Origin: Amycolatopsis sp. NBC_00345
Lineage (GTDB): Bacteria; Actinomycetota; Actinomycetes; Mycobacteriales; Pseudonocardiaceae
DNA length: 64,000 bases
NCBI RefSeq assembly: GCF_036116635.1
Contig: NZ_CP107995.1
Span: 5,022,001-5,086,000, forward strand
Direction: 5' to 3'
Shown: positions 1 through 8,600 of the stretch, piece after piece
How the letters are laid out: each line of letters opens with the position of its first letter
How positions within the stretch are numbered: the first letter of the stretch is position 1
Position numbers and translations under genes: made by a program
The notes under the pieces: model-generated
Database searches by the model: none
Seen by the model: only the letters and a program-made list of their open reading frames with translations
What the model was told of the DNA's origin: nothing

Positions 1-474
1 GCCCTGGCCCGGGGTGATGGCGTTACCGATCACGATCAGCAGCCGGGACAGCGGCCCGAGCACCGAGCCGAGGACCCGCACCAGCCCGGCGACGGTCGTG
101 CCGACGCGGTACGGGTGCTGGCGGCCGATGGTGCGCGGGCCGACGCCGATGAGCACGTAGCTCACCACGACCATCACGACCGCGGACAGCAGCACGGCGA
201 GCCACAGCTCGCCGAACCAGTGCACGAACGACACGGTGACCAGGACCGTCGCGGTCAGCTCGCAGCTCAGCCGCAGCAGGAGCAGCAGGTTGATGTGGCG
301 GCGGCGCTCGGCGACCACGGCGGCGAGCTGGCGCGCGCCGGCCCGCCCGATCCGGACCAGTCCGTCGGTGCGTGCCTGCGACACCGTGCTGATGGCCGCG
401 TCGGCCGCCGCGAACACCCCGGCCAGCAGCACGAGCGCGATCGCGACGACCAGCTGTGCCGTGGGACTGCCCAT
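1..474 (-). CDS. CNNM/HlyC-type membrane protein, partial (N-terminal half)
   Basis: Reading back from ATG at 474 gives an open frame of about 158 residues that runs off the left edge of the window. It starts MGSPTAQLVVAIALVLLAGV and has three or four hydrophobic helices, with an early AADAAIS stretch typical of the CNNM (DUF21) transmembrane domain of the HlyC/CorC family. Family members usually carry two CBS domains after the membrane part; those would lie outside the window. Proteins of this family are membrane-bound and linked to divalent-cation (Mg/Co) efflux. Its place directly downstream of ybeY is the usual actinobacterial order (phoH, ybeY, CNNM protein, era), which supports the call. 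Confidence 0.82.
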   Translation of the reverse strand, partial: MGSPTAQLVVAIALVLLAGVFAAADAAISTVSQARTDGLVRIGRAGARQLAAVVAERRRHINLLLLLRLSCELTATVLVTVSFVHWFGELWLAVLLSAVVMVVVSYVLIGVGPRTIGRQHPYRVGTTVAGLVRVLGSVLGPLSRLLIVIGNAITPGQG

Positions 475-484
475 GACCGGCTGC

Positions 485-1036
485 CTAGGACGTTTCCCCG
501 GCCGCAGGCGTGTCGAGGCCCGCGATGCCGAGCACGCGGTCGTCCGCGTTGCGCTGCGCGTTCTCCCGGTCCAGCTCGGCGACGGCCGCCTGGAACTCGG
601 TGAGGATCCGCTTCTGCAGGCCGAACATCTCGCGTTCCTCGGCGGGCTCGGCGTGGTCGTAGCCGAGCAGGTGGAGCACGCCGTGGACGGTGAGCAGGTG
701 CAGTTCGTCGATCAGCCCGTGGCCGGCCGTCTTGGCCTGGTCCTTCGCGAACGCCGGGCACAGCACGATGTCGCCGAGCAGGGCCGGCGAGGCGTCGGGC
801 GCGTCGGGGCGGCGGGAGGAGTCCAGCTCGTCCATCGGGAAGGCCATCACGTCGGTGGGACCGGGCAGGTCCATCCACCGCTCGTGCAGGTCCTCCATCA
901 CCTCGAGCGTGACGAGCAGGATGGACAGCTCGGCGAGCGGGCTGACCTCCATCTTGTCGAGCGCGAAGCGGGCGGCCGAGACGATCGACCCCTCGTCGAC
1001 GTCGACCCCGGACTCGTTGGCGATCTCGATGCTCAT
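485..1036 (-). CDS. ybeY: Endoribonuclease YbeY (rRNA maturation factor)
   Basis: Predicted 183-residue zinc-dependent endoribonuclease acting in 16S rRNA 3'-end maturation and ribosome quality control. The diagnostic metal motif HGVLHLLGYDH (H-x3-H-x5-H) is present near residue 115-125, as expected for UPF0054. I chose the ATG at 1036 (MSIEIANES) because it overlaps the TGA of the upstream phoH-like gene in an ATGA junction, which implies translational coupling. A longer in-frame extension upstream would lie inside phoH and is unlikely. Length fits the family (150-185 residues); the acidic C-terminal tail is lineage-typical. Confidence 0.95.
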   Translation of the reverse strand: MSIEIANESGVDVDEGSIVSAARFALDKMEVSPLAELSILLVTLEVMEDLHERWMDLPGPTDVMAFPMDELDSSRRPDAPDASPALLGDIVLCPAFAKDQAKTAGHGLIDELHLLTVHGVLHLLGYDHAEPAEEREMFGLQKRILTEFQAAVAELDRENAQRNADDRVLGIAGLDTPAAGETS

Positions 1037-2139
1037 CGGCGGTTGCCCTTCCAGCCGCCGGCCTGCTGGTCCTGCGTGTCCTGCACGGCCTGCCACTTCT
1101 CGTAGGCGTCCACGATGTCGCCGACGAGCCGGTGCCGGACGACGTCCTGGCTGGTCAGCTCGCTGAAGTGCAGGTCGTCGACACCCTCGAGGATGTCGCG
1201 GACCACCCGCAGCCCGCTGCGCTGGCCGTTGGGCAGGTCGATCTGGGTGATGTCGCCGGTGACCACGATCTTGGCGCCGAAGCCGAGCCGGGTGAGGAAC
1301 ATCTTCATCTGCTCGGGCGTGGTGTTCTGGGCCTCGTCGAGGATGATGAAGGCGTCGTTCAGCGTGCGGCCGCGCATGTAGGCGAGCGGGGCGATCTCGA
1401 TGGTGCCGGCCTGCATCAGCCGCGGGATCGACTCGGGCTCGACCATGTCGTGCAGCGCGTCGTAGAGCGGGCGCAGGTACGGGTCGATCTTCTCGTTCAG
1501 CGTGCCGGGCAGGTAGCCGAGCCGCTCGCCGGCCTCGACCGCGGGGCGGGTCAGCACGATCCGGCTGACCTGCTTGGCCTGCAGCGCCTGGACGGCCTTC
1601 GCCATGGCGAGGTAGGTCTTGCCGGTGCCGGCCGGGCCGATGCCGAAGACGATGGTGTGCTTGTCGATGGCGTCGACGTAGCGCTTCTGGTTCAGCGTCT
1701 TGGGCCGGATCGTCTTGCCGCGGCGGGAGACGATGTTGAGGCTGAGCACCTCGGCCGGGGACGCGTCGCCGCTGGAGAGCATGCCGACGGTGCGGCGCAC
1801 CGTGTCCGGCCCGACCTGCTGGCCCCCGGTGGCGAGCTGCACCAGCTCGGTGAACACCCGCTCAGCGAACGCGACATCAGCGGGCAGCCCGGTAAGCGTC
1901 ACCTCATTGCCACGGACATGCACGTCCGCCGCAAGCAGCTCCTCGGCAACACGCAGATTCTCGTCACGCGAGCCCAGCAAGCTCAGCGCAGCAGCGTCAG
2001 GAATGGGAAAACGGGACTGAGCCTGCGCCACGCCGCCAGCGGCGGCGGCGCCGTCCTCGTTCTTCGACGCCGAGCTCTTCGACACCTTCGACACGGGAAC
2101 GTCGGGTCGGGCGGCTCCACCCTGTGCGGTTCCGGCCAC
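1033..2139 (-). CDS. phoH: PhoH-family ATPase (PhoH-like)
   Basis: 368-residue P-loop protein. The Walker A motif GPAGTGKT (about residue 168) and Walker B segment AFIILDEAQN (about 265) are intact, and the C-terminal SGLRVVRDIL region matches the PhoH core. The N-terminal 40 residues are low-complexity and a KH-like segment precedes the ATPase, as in actinobacterial PhoH/YbeZ proteins. Members bind RNA and nucleotides and pair with YbeY, which here overlaps by 4 bases downstream. The start at 2139 is the first of the frame; a short in-frame extension upstream cannot be excluded. Annotation as PhoH-like is firm; the cellular substrate is not known from sequence. Confidence 0.93.
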   Translation of the reverse strand: MAGTAQGGAARPDVPVSKVSKSSASKNEDGAAAAGGVAQAQSRFPIPDAAALSLLGSRDENLRVAEELLAADVHVRGNEVTLTGLPADVAFAERVFTELVQLATGGQQVGPDTVRRTVGMLSSGDASPAEVLSLNIVSRRGKTIRPKTLNQKRYVDAIDKHTIVFGIGPAGTGKTYLAMAKAVQALQAKQVSRIVLTRPAVEAGERLGYLPGTLNEKIDPYLRPLYDALHDMVEPESIPRLMQAGTIEIAPLAYMRGRTLNDAFIILDEAQNTTPEQMKMFLTRLGFGAKIVVTGDITQIDLPNGQRSGLRVVRDILEGVDDLHFSELTSQDVVRHRLVGDIVDAYEKWQAVQDTQDQQAGGWKGNRR

Positions 2140-2349
2140 GTGGCCTCTGGCCTGCTTTCTGCGCTTGCGAATCTTGCTCGGACTGAACGGACCGAACGGA
2201 CCGGCCCCCTGACGATGCTACTGGCTGCCGCCACGCCCCCGCAGGTCGGTTTCCCAACCCCAGGCCTCCACCCCCAGGCCTCCGCCCCCGACCCTCACCC
2301 CCGTGCTTCGCCCGGCCTTCGCCCCAGGCCTCCCCCGTGCTTCACCCCA

Positions 2350-2709
2350 CTACACCCCAGGCTTGCCGAACAACCCCAACGGCTCCCCACCCAGCACATG
2401 CGCGTGCACATGAAAAACCGTCTGCCCCGCATCCCCATCGGTATTGAACACAACCCGATACCCCGACTCCGCAATCCCCTCAGCCTCAGCCACCTTCCGA
2501 CAAGCCCCCACAACCTCCCCCAACAACCCAGGATCCGCTTCCGCCAACTCCCCCACATTCCGATACCGCACCCGCGGAACCACCAGCACATGCACCCTGG
2601 CCTGCGGATTTATATCCCGAAACGCAAACGTCTTCTCATCCTGATACACCACATCGGCAGGAATCTCCCCACCAATAATCCGCTCGAACAACGTCTCCGC
2701 ATCACTCAT
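2350..2709 (-). CDS. HIT-family nucleotide-binding protein
   Basis: 119-residue Hint-branch histidine triad protein. The triad HVHAHVLGG sits near residues 99-107, and the N-terminal FERIIGGEIPADVVYQDE matches the family closely. Such proteins hydrolyse purine nucleoside phosphoramidates. It lies between rsmE and phoH, as in many actinomycetes. Its codon use is odd: third positions are mostly G or T (GGG, GTT, GCT, ATT), unlike the C/G-ending neighbours, so the plus strand here is strikingly C-rich and G-poor. The C-rich skew continues through the 210-base gap to phoH (about 2230-2349), which holds imperfect CCCAGGCCTCC repeats and no gene. Confidence 0.93.
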   Translation of the reverse strand: MSDAETLFERIIGGEIPADVVYQDEKTFAFRDINPQARVHVLVVPRVRYRNVGELAEADPGLLGEVVGACRKVAEAEGIAESGYRVVFNTDGDAGQTVFHVHAHVLGGEPLGLFGKPGV

Positions 2710-2809
2710 CCCCCCACCCTACAAACCCACCCAAGCTCCCCAACCACCACGCCGCAGGCGACAAGAAAACCCAGCCACGCTGGAACAGTGACAAACCGCA
2801 CCGTGGGGG

Positions 2810-2834
2810 GTCCGGGGGGCTCGGCCCCCCGGAC
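2810..2834. terminator. 11-bp perfect GC hairpin in the HIT/rsmE gap
   Basis: Arms GTCCGGGGGGC (2810-2820) and GCCCCCCGGAC (2824-2834) are perfect complements around a 3-base TCG loop. It lies downstream of rsmE (minus strand) and upstream of the HIT gene. There is no T-run, as is common in high-GC actinomycete terminators. The whole gap 2710-3105 holds no convincing gene; it contains this hairpin and the one at 2888-2928. Confidence 0.55.
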
Positions 2835-2887
2835 GATACGCGGAAACCGCACCTCCGCGAAGGAGATGCGAAGCGTCTACGAAGACG

Positions 2888-2928
2888 CCACAGGCGGTGG
2901 AGCCTGGGGGTCGCTCCACCGCCTGTGG
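2888..2928. repeat. 16-bp perfect inverted repeat, 9-base loop
   Basis: Left arm CCACAGGCGGTGGAGC (2888-2903) and right arm GCTCCACCGCCTGTGG (2913-2928) pair perfectly; the loop is CTGGGGGTC. Together with the hairpin at 2810-2834 it forms a compact double-hairpin block between rsmE and the HIT gene. It may be a terminator of the rsmE transcript or a copy of a dispersed intergenic element; one copy alone cannot decide. Confidence 0.6.
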
Positions 2929-3105
2929 CTCCGCCGGACCGAGGGGGGAGGTGCCCGGCGGGGTTTTCGGGTACGCGCACACCGGTATTCCCACCCAGTT
3001 GCGCGCCGAAACCTTGGTTCTTGCGCGTTGTGACGAGCGTAGCTGCCCGGAGCGTGATCGCGCCATAACTCGCCGCAAAATACGCGGGTTTTTCCCTGGT
3101 CCGGC

Positions 3106-3858
3106 TCAGTGCCAGCGGCCGGTCAGCGCACCGAGGGCGCCGAGGGCGACGGCGGCCGCGGTGGAGGTGCGGAGCACGGCCGGGCCGAGGCGGACGGCGA
3201 TGGCGCCGGCGGCTTGGAGGGTGGCGAGCTCGTCGTCGGTGATGCCGCCTTCGGGGCCGACGACGAGCAGGATGTCGCCGGTGTCGGGGAGGTCGACGTC
3301 GGTGAGCCGGCTGGTGACGCCGGATTCGAGCACGAGGGTGCGGGACATGGTGGCGGCGAGCTGGGCGAGCTCGCGGGTGTCGACGGGCTCGGTGACGTCG
3401 GGGATGTGGGCGCGGCGGGCTTGTTTGGCGGCGGAGCGGGCGGTGGCGCGCCAGCGGGCGAGGGCTTTGTCGCCGCGGCCGCCGTCCTCCCAGCGCGCGA
3501 CGCTGCGGGCGGCGCGCCACGGCACCACGGCGTCGGCTCCGGCCTCGGTGGCCAGCTCGACCGCCAGCTCGCCGCGGTCGCCCTTGGCCAGTGCCTGTGC
3601 GACGTGCACGCGCAGCGCGGGCGGCTCTTCCGTCCAGCGTTCGACGACGGTCAGGGTGAGCTGGGCTTCGCGTCCGGCCTGGACGGCGTCGACGGTGCAG
3701 CGCGCCATCGCGCCGGCGCCGTCGGAGAGCACGAGCTGCTCCCCCACGCGCAGCCGGCGGACGGTGGCGGCGTGCCGGGCCTCCTCGCCGTCGAGGACCG
3801 CCCGGCCGTCTTCGGGCAGGGCGGCGGCGAGGAAGACCGGCAGCGTCGTGTCGGGCAC
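3106..3858 (-). CDS. rsmE: 16S rRNA (uracil-1498-N3)-methyltransferase RsmE
   Basis: 250-residue SPOUT-class methyltransferase that methylates U1498 of 16S rRNA with SAM. The N-terminal PUA-like part (AALPEDGRAVLDGEEARHAATVRR split over residues 12-35) is followed by the knotted SPOUT domain with LLVVGPEGG (about residue 200) and RLGPAVLRTSTAA near the C-terminus, the SAM-binding hallmarks. The gene follows dnaJ by 16 bases on the minus strand, the usual hrcA-dnaJ-rsmE operon order. Start ATG at 3858 gives the family's usual length. Confidence 0.96.
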   Translation of the reverse strand: MPDTTLPVFLAAALPEDGRAVLDGEEARHAATVRRLRVGEQLVLSDGAGAMARCTVDAVQAGREAQLTLTVVERWTEEPPALRVHVAQALAKGDRGELAVELATEAGADAVVPWRAARSVARWEDGGRGDKALARWRATARSAAKQARRAHIPDVTEPVDTRELAQLAATMSRTLVLESGVTSRLTDVDLPDTGDILLVVGPEGGITDDELATLQAAGAIAVRLGPAVLRTSTAAAVALGALGALTGRWH

Positions 3859-3874
3859 TTACCGCTCGCCGGGC

Positions 3875-5041
3875 CTAGTAGCGGTTCTTGGCGCGGAGCT
3901 TGGAGAACAGGCCGCCGTGCTTGCTGCCGTTGGACGCCAGCGTCGGCACCTCTTCGCCGCGCTGCTGGGCCAGGTCCACGAGCAGGTCGCGCTGGGCCTC
4001 GTCGAGCTTGGTCGGCACCACGACGTCGACGTGCACGTGCAGGTCGCCGCGGCCGTCGACGCGGCCGGACGAGCGCAGCCGCGGCATGCCCTTGGCGGTG
4101 AGCACCAGCTCGGTGTTGGGCTGGGTGCCGGGCTCGATGTCCAGCTCGTAGTCGCCGTCGACCAGCGTGGTGATCGGCACGGTGGCGCCGAGCGCGGCGG
4201 TGGTCATCGGGATGCGGAAGTTGCAGTGCAGCTCGTTGCCCTCGCGGATGAACACCTCGTGCGGCGTCTCGTCGATCTCCACGTACAGGTCGCCCGCCGG
4301 GCCGCCGCCGGGGCCGACCTCGCCCTGGCCGGACAGCCGGATGCGCATGCCGTCGCCGACGCCCGGCGGGATCTTCGCCGTGACGTTGCGCCGCGCGCGG
4401 ATCCGCCCGTCGCCGCCGCACTGGCGGCACGGGTCGGTGATGACCTCGCCGAAGCCGCGGCAGACCGGGCACGGCCGGGCCGTGACGACCTGGCCGAGGA
4501 ACGAGCGCTGCACCGACTGCACCTCGCCGGCGCCGCCGCAGGTGTCGCAGGTCTTCGTGGTCGTGCCCTCGGCGGCACCGGCGCCACGGCACAGGTCGCA
4601 GACCACGGCGGTGTCGACCGTGATCTCGCGGTCGGCGCCGGTGGCGCACTCCTCCAGCGTGAGCGCGAGCCTGATCAGCGCGTCGGAGCCGGGCTGCACG
4701 CGGCTGCGCGGGCCCCGCCCGCGGCCACCGCCGCCGCCGGCCGCGCCGAAGAACGCGTCCATGATGTCGCCGAGCCCGCCGAAGCCCGCGAACGGGTCAC
4801 CGCCGCCGCCCCCGCGCGCACCCGAGTCCATCGGGTCCCCGCCGAGGTCGACGACCTTGCGCTTCTGCGGGTCCGAGAGCACCTCGTAGGCAGTGGTCAC
4901 CTCGCCGAACCTGTGTTGCGCGTCCTCCGACGGGTTCACGTCGGGGTGGAGCTCACGGGCCAGCTTGCGGTACGCGCGCTTGATCTCCTGATCGGACGCG
5001 TTCTTGGCCACCCCGAGGATCCCGTAGTAGTCCCTCGCCAC
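3875..5041 (-). CDS. dnaJ: Chaperone DnaJ
   Basis: 388-residue full-length type I DnaJ. The J domain (residues 1-70) has the HPDV tripeptide region ELHPDVNPSE; a Gly-rich linker with a DPFAGFGG stretch follows; then four CxxCxGxG zinc modules (CDLCRGAG, CDTCGGAG, CPVCRGFG, CRQCGGDG, about residues 148-220) and the C-terminal substrate-binding domain. It stimulates DnaK ATPase and holds unfolded clients. Being directly downstream of hrcA, it is the DnaJ2-type copy of actinomycetes, probably under HrcA control. Confidence 0.97.
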   Translation of the reverse strand: MARDYYGILGVAKNASDQEIKRAYRKLARELHPDVNPSEDAQHRFGEVTTAYEVLSDPQKRKVVDLGGDPMDSGARGGGGGDPFAGFGGLGDIMDAFFGAAGGGGGRGRGPRSRVQPGSDALIRLALTLEECATGADREITVDTAVVCDLCRGAGAAEGTTTKTCDTCGGAGEVQSVQRSFLGQVVTARPCPVCRGFGEVITDPCRQCGGDGRIRARRNVTAKIPPGVGDGMRIRLSGQGEVGPGGGPAGDLYVEIDETPHEVFIREGNELHCNFRIPMTTAALGATVPITTLVDGDYELDIEPGTQPNTELVLTAKGMPRLRSSGRVDGRGDLHVHVDVVVPTKLDEAQRDLLVDLAQQRGEEVPTLASNGSKHGGLFSKLRAKNRY

Positions 5042-5083
5042 CGTCTTCGCCTTCTCCTTCTGCTCCGCCCGGCCCGCTGCTGA

Positions 5084-6115
5084 TCAGCGGGCGGACAGGA
5101 TCTGCCCCACGTAGTTGGCCACCGCGCGGACCGCCGCGATGGTGCCCGGGTAGTCCATCCGGGTCGGTCCGACGATGCCCATGCCCCCCAGGATCATGTC
5201 GTCGGCGCCGTAGCCGATCGACACCACGGAGGTGCTTCGCATCTGTTCGTCCTCATTTTCCTCACCGATGCGGACCGTGACCGCACCGGGGTTGCGCGCC
5301 GCCGCCAGCAGCTTGAGCACGACCACCTGCTCCTCGAGCGCCTCCAGCACCTGCCGCAGCGACCCGGGGAAGTCCGCGACGTTGCGGGTCAGGTTGGCCG
5401 TGCCGCCGAGCACCAGCCGCTCTTCGGGGTGCTCGACGAGTGATTCCACCAGAACCGTACAGATACGGGTGAGGCTGTCGCGCAGGTCGGCCGGTGCCAC
5501 CTCGGGCAGCTCGGCCACGCGGGCGGCGGCCTCGGCGAGCCGTCGGCCGGCCAGCGCCCCGTTCAGCACCGTGCGCAGCCGGAGCACGCCCTCCTCGTTG
5601 ACCACGTCGCCGAGGTCCACGGTGCGCTGGTCGACCCGCCCCGAGTCGGTGATCAGCACCAGCATCAGCCGCGCCGGCGTGAGCGGGACCACCTCGAGGT
5701 GGCGGACCGCCGCGTTGGTCAGCATCGGGTACTGCACGACCGCGACCTGCCGGGTGAGCTGCGCGAGCAGCCGGACCGAGCGGCGGAGCACGTCGTCGAG
5801 GTCGGTGCCGGAGTCGAGGAAGCTGATGATCGCGCGGCGCTCGGCCGTGGACAGCGGCTTGATCTCCGAGAGCCGGTCGACGAACAGCCGGTACCCCTTG
5901 TCCGTGGGGATCCGGCCGGCACTGGTGTGCGGCTGGGCGATGTAGCCCTCCTCCTCGAGCGCCGCCATGTCGTTACGGACCGTGGCGCTGGAGACGCCGA
6001 GGTTGTGCCGCTCGACGATGGTCTTCGAGCCGACCGGCTCCTGGTTCGAGACGTAATCGGCGACGATCGCGCGAAGAACCTCGAAGCGACGTTCGTCCGT
6101 GTTCGCCACCCGCAC
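5084..6115 (-). CDS. hrcA: Heat-inducible transcription repressor HrcA
   Basis: 343-residue repressor of class I heat-shock genes. The N-terminal winged-helix segment (RRFEVLRAIVADYVSNQEPV, then VSSATVRNDMAALEEEGYI near residues 40-60) and the GAF-like body are intact. It normally binds CIRCE operators with GroEL as a cofactor. I looked for a CIRCE element upstream (6116-6200) and saw only a degenerate GAGTGC half-site, so autoregulation is not evident here. It is followed by dnaJ 42 bases downstream. Confidence 0.96.
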   Translation of the reverse strand: MRVANTDERRFEVLRAIVADYVSNQEPVGSKTIVERHNLGVSSATVRNDMAALEEEGYIAQPHTSAGRIPTDKGYRLFVDRLSEIKPLSTAERRAIISFLDSGTDLDDVLRRSVRLLAQLTRQVAVVQYPMLTNAAVRHLEVVPLTPARLMLVLITDSGRVDQRTVDLGDVVNEEGVLRLRTVLNGALAGRRLAEAAARVAELPEVAPADLRDSLTRICTVLVESLVEHPEERLVLGGTANLTRNVADFPGSLRQVLEALEEQVVVLKLLAAARNPGAVTVRIGEENEDEQMRSTSVVSIGYGADDMILGGMGIVGPTRMDYPGTIAAVRAVANYVGQILSAR

Positions 6116-6346
6116 CTCCCTGGTCTGGCCCCGTCCTCACAACGAGTTTACGGAAGCCTGAGTGCCCCGCGCTCAACCCGCCGGGGTCGCCGCCGCGAGC
6201 CGGCCCGGCCGCCATTGTTAAATGAATGGCAAACAACACTTAATAAAGGCGAATCGGACAAATCAAAACTTCGCTTGCCGAGGGAACCGTAACCGGGTTT
6301 GCTGCCTCAGAAAGACCATGGTGGAACCGAGGACCCGAGGGCAGTT

Positions 6347-6892
6347 GTGGACATGAACGCAGGCGCACCCAATACCTCCGATATCGCTGAAATCGGACAG
6401 CGGGCCGCCGAGGCCCAGGAACGGCTGAAGCACGTCGCCGCGACAGCGACGAGCGCCGACGGCGCGGTCACCGTCACCGTGAACACCGCCGGAGCACTGC
6501 AGCAGCTGAGCTTCGGCCCCCGGGCCGAGGAGATCCCGCGGGCCGCGCTGGCCGCGGCCGTGGTCGCCACGGCGCACCGCGCGCAGGCGCAGGCGGCCCA
6601 GCAGCTGACCGCGATCATGGCGCCGCTGATCGGTGAGAACAGCGACGCGATGAAATTCCTGGAAGAGCAGATCCCGACTCCCGAGGTCGAAGAGGAAGCG
6701 CCGCCCGCCGAGCCGCAGCGGCAATTCTTCACCCGCGAGGACGAATTCCCGCCGCCCCCGCCGCCGGCCCGCCCGGCACCGCCGGCGCCCCCGGCCCCGA
6801 CGCGCCCGCCGCGGCCGTCCCGGCCGGCGCCGGCCGGCTCCGATGACGACGACTACTACAACGGCGGCTCGATCCTGGGGAGGGGTTACTGA
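6347..6892 (+). CDS. YbaB/EbfC-family protein with Pro-rich tail
   Basis: About 181 residues. The first 110 residues (AEIGQRAAEAQERLKHVAAT, a short beta segment TVTVNTAGALQQLSF, then a long Ala-rich helix) match the YbaB/EbfC nucleoid-associated fold. A Pro-rich linker and an acidic DDDDYYNGGS tail follow. YbaB-like proteins often head ESX-associated clusters in Pseudonocardiaceae, as here. GTG at 6347 is 6 bases after GAGG and is preferred; ATG at 6353 is the alternative. The upstream gap (6116-6346) is AT-rich with a small inverted repeat GCCATT/AATGGC at 6211-6230 and probably holds the module's promoter. Confidence 0.8.
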   Translation: MDMNAGAPNTSDIAEIGQRAAEAQERLKHVAATATSADGAVTVTVNTAGALQQLSFGPRAEEIPRAALAAAVVATAHRAQAQAAQQLTAIMAPLIGENSDAMKFLEEQIPTPEVEEEAPPAEPQRQFFTREDEFPPPPPPARPAPPAPPAPTRPPRPSRPAPAGSDDDDYYNGGSILGRGY

Positions 6893-7212
6893 TGGCAGGT
6901 GGACAGAAGGTCAGCCTGACGGCGCTGCAGGCGCACAAGGGCGAGGTGCAGAGCATCGGCGACGGCGTGAAGGCGGCCGCGGAGGCGACCGCCGGGGCCG
7001 GCCAGGCGATGAGCGACAACGCGTTCGGGATCGTCGGGGCACCGTTCGGCGCGGCGATGGAGATCTGGACGGCGATCGCGTCCTCCTTCATCGGCGACGT
7101 CGCGAGTTCGGCCGAGGACATCGCCGACAAGCTCCAGCAGGCCCACGACATGTACGACGACCACGAGAAGCAGACCGCCGGCCACATCACCGGCCTCGGC
7201 AAGGAGCTGTAG
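6892..7212 (+). CDS. EspC-like ESX secretion-associated protein
   Basis: 106-residue mostly helical protein without signal peptide. Residues 8-35 and 60-100 form two amphipathic helices separated by a Gly/Pro turn (FGIVGAPFGAAME), the helical-hairpin layout of WXG100/EspC-type type VII secretion partners; a YDDHEKQ segment near the C-terminus resembles the YxxxD/E export signal. ATG overlaps the previous TGA (TGATG), so it is translationally coupled. The family assignment is by fold pattern and context. No ESX membrane component (EccB-E) is in the window, so this is an orphan substrate module. Confidence 0.7.
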   Translation: MAGGQKVSLTALQAHKGEVQSIGDGVKAAAEATAGAGQAMSDNAFGIVGAPFGAAMEIWTAIASSFIGDVASSAEDIADKLQQAHDMYDDHEKQTAGHITGLGKEL

Positions 7213-7214
7213 GC

Positions 7215-8477
7215 ATGACCGAGACGCAGGAGAACCCCCTCGTCGCGAAGTCCGAATCGCCGAGCGGGTTCACGACGAACATGGGCTCGTCGAAGAACGA
7301 GATGGACAACATCAACGCCCAGTCGTCCGGCGCGGGCATCCTCAACGACGTCGCCTCGACCATCACCGACGCCCGCAACGGCGACTGGCTCAACCTGGGC
7401 GTGGACGCCGTCACGGACGGCCTCGACCTGCTCGGCGCGGTGATGGACCCGCTCGGCACGCTCGCGAGCGCGGGCGTCGGCTGGCTGATCGAGCACATCA
7501 GCTTCCTCAAGGAGGGCCTCGACCAGCTCGCGGGCAACCCCGAGGCCGTCACGGCGAAGGCCACGACCTGGGAGAACGTCTCCAAGCAGCTGGAGCAGAG
7601 CGCCGGCCAGTACGAACAGGCCGCGGCGAAGGTGGCCCCGGACTTCCAGGGCCAGGGCGGGCAGGCGTACCAGGACACGGCCAAGGGCTACGCGGCGACG
7701 CTGCGTGGCGCCTCCGGGCAGGCGCACGCCGCCGGGATCGGCATGAACGTGGCGGCCGCGCTGGTCGGCACCGAGCGCGGCCTGATCCGCGACTTCATCT
7801 CGTCCTTCATCGGCGAGCTGATCATCAAGGCCCTCGCCGCGCTGGCGGCGTCGTGGTGCACCTTCGGCGGCACGATCGCGGCGTTCATCGCCGACACCGT
7901 GGTGGAGGGCGGGATCCTGGCCGAGAAGATCAGCACCCGCATCGCCAAGGTGGTGGAGCAGCTGGAGAAGCTCGCCAAGAGCGCCGGCAAGTCCAAGGCG
8001 GCCATCGAAGACGCCGCGAACGCGCTGAAGAAGCTCGGCAAGACCGCTGACAAGGTGACCGACAAGAGCGTCGACCTCGCCGCGAACATCGAGAAGAAGG
8101 GCAACGAGCTCACCGACTCCGCCCGCGCCGCCGGACGGCCCCACGTGGACGAAAGCGTCGCCGACAAGGCCGACCGCTGGAAGGACTCGGCAGCCGACAA
8201 GATGCCGTTCCACGACAAGCTTGAGGGGGCGGGCGACAAGCTCTCCGAGCACGGGCGCAACTTCCTCAGCCCCGAAGGCTGGCAGAAGGCCGGCGGGGAC
8301 GTGCCGAAGCCGAATTCCGCGGACTGGGTCGGCGTCGGTACGGAGGCGCGGCGTCAGGAGAACGAGCAGTTCGCCCGTCAGCATGAAGGCGCCGAGGCCT
8401 ACGAGAAGGAACACGAAGGCGAAAAGCCCGAAGGGGGCGAAAAGCCGGAGGGCGGCGGCGAAGGAAAGCCCGAGTGA
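7215..8477 (+). CDS. Putative ESX (type VII) secreted substrate, large helical protein
   Basis: 420 residues, no signal peptide. Residues 1-90 are polar, then a WXG100-like helical region follows (about 95-170, QSAGQYEQAAAKVAPDF-GQGGQAYQDTAKGY, where an aromatic-Gly turn stands in for W-x-G). Residues 185-225 are strongly hydrophobic (LIIKALAALAASWCTFGGTI), and a Lys/Ala-rich helical tail ends in an acidic EGEKPEGGEKPEGG repeat. It lies two bases after the EspC-like gene. I infer an exported effector or cell-surface protein; no catalytic domain is recognisable. The long in-frame extension upstream overlaps the two preceding genes and is not coding. Confidence 0.7.
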   Translation: MTETQENPLVAKSESPSGFTTNMGSSKNEMDNINAQSSGAGILNDVASTITDARNGDWLNLGVDAVTDGLDLLGAVMDPLGTLASAGVGWLIEHISFLKEGLDQLAGNPEAVTAKATTWENVSKQLEQSAGQYEQAAAKVAPDFQGQGGQAYQDTAKGYAATLRGASGQAHAAGIGMNVAAALVGTERGLIRDFISSFIGELIIKALAALAASWCTFGGTIAAFIADTVVEGGILAEKISTRIAKVVEQLEKLAKSAGKSKAAIEDAANALKKLGKTADKVTDKSVDLAANIEKKGNELTDSARAAGRPHVDESVADKADRWKDSAADKMPFHDKLEGAGDKLSEHGRNFLSPEGWQKAGGDVPKPNSADWVGVGTEARRQENEQFARQHEGAEAYEKEHEGEKPEGGEKPEGGGEGKPE

Positions 8478-8600
8478 CGGTAGACCAGGATGAAGTCGCT
8501 CGCTTCAGCCGGAGTGGGCGGCTTCACTCTTCACAGCGCAGCAAGGATCCCTGATGAATCTGCCGTACAGCAAGCAAGGCCCACCGGAAGGTTGCGGCGA

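Noticed and set aside
1132..3033. Very long plus-strand open frame opposite phoH and HIT
   Set aside because: High GC leaves antisense frames open; the minus-strand genes have clear motifs and the plus frame has repetitive His/Arg/Gly-rich sequence. Other long antisense frames (for example 24501-26645, 28273-31011, 47523-49679) were dropped for the same reason.
6116..6200. CIRCE operator upstream of hrcA
   Set aside because: Only a GAGTGC half-site with a poor partner was found; the TTAGCACTC-N9-GAGTGCTAA arrangement is absent.
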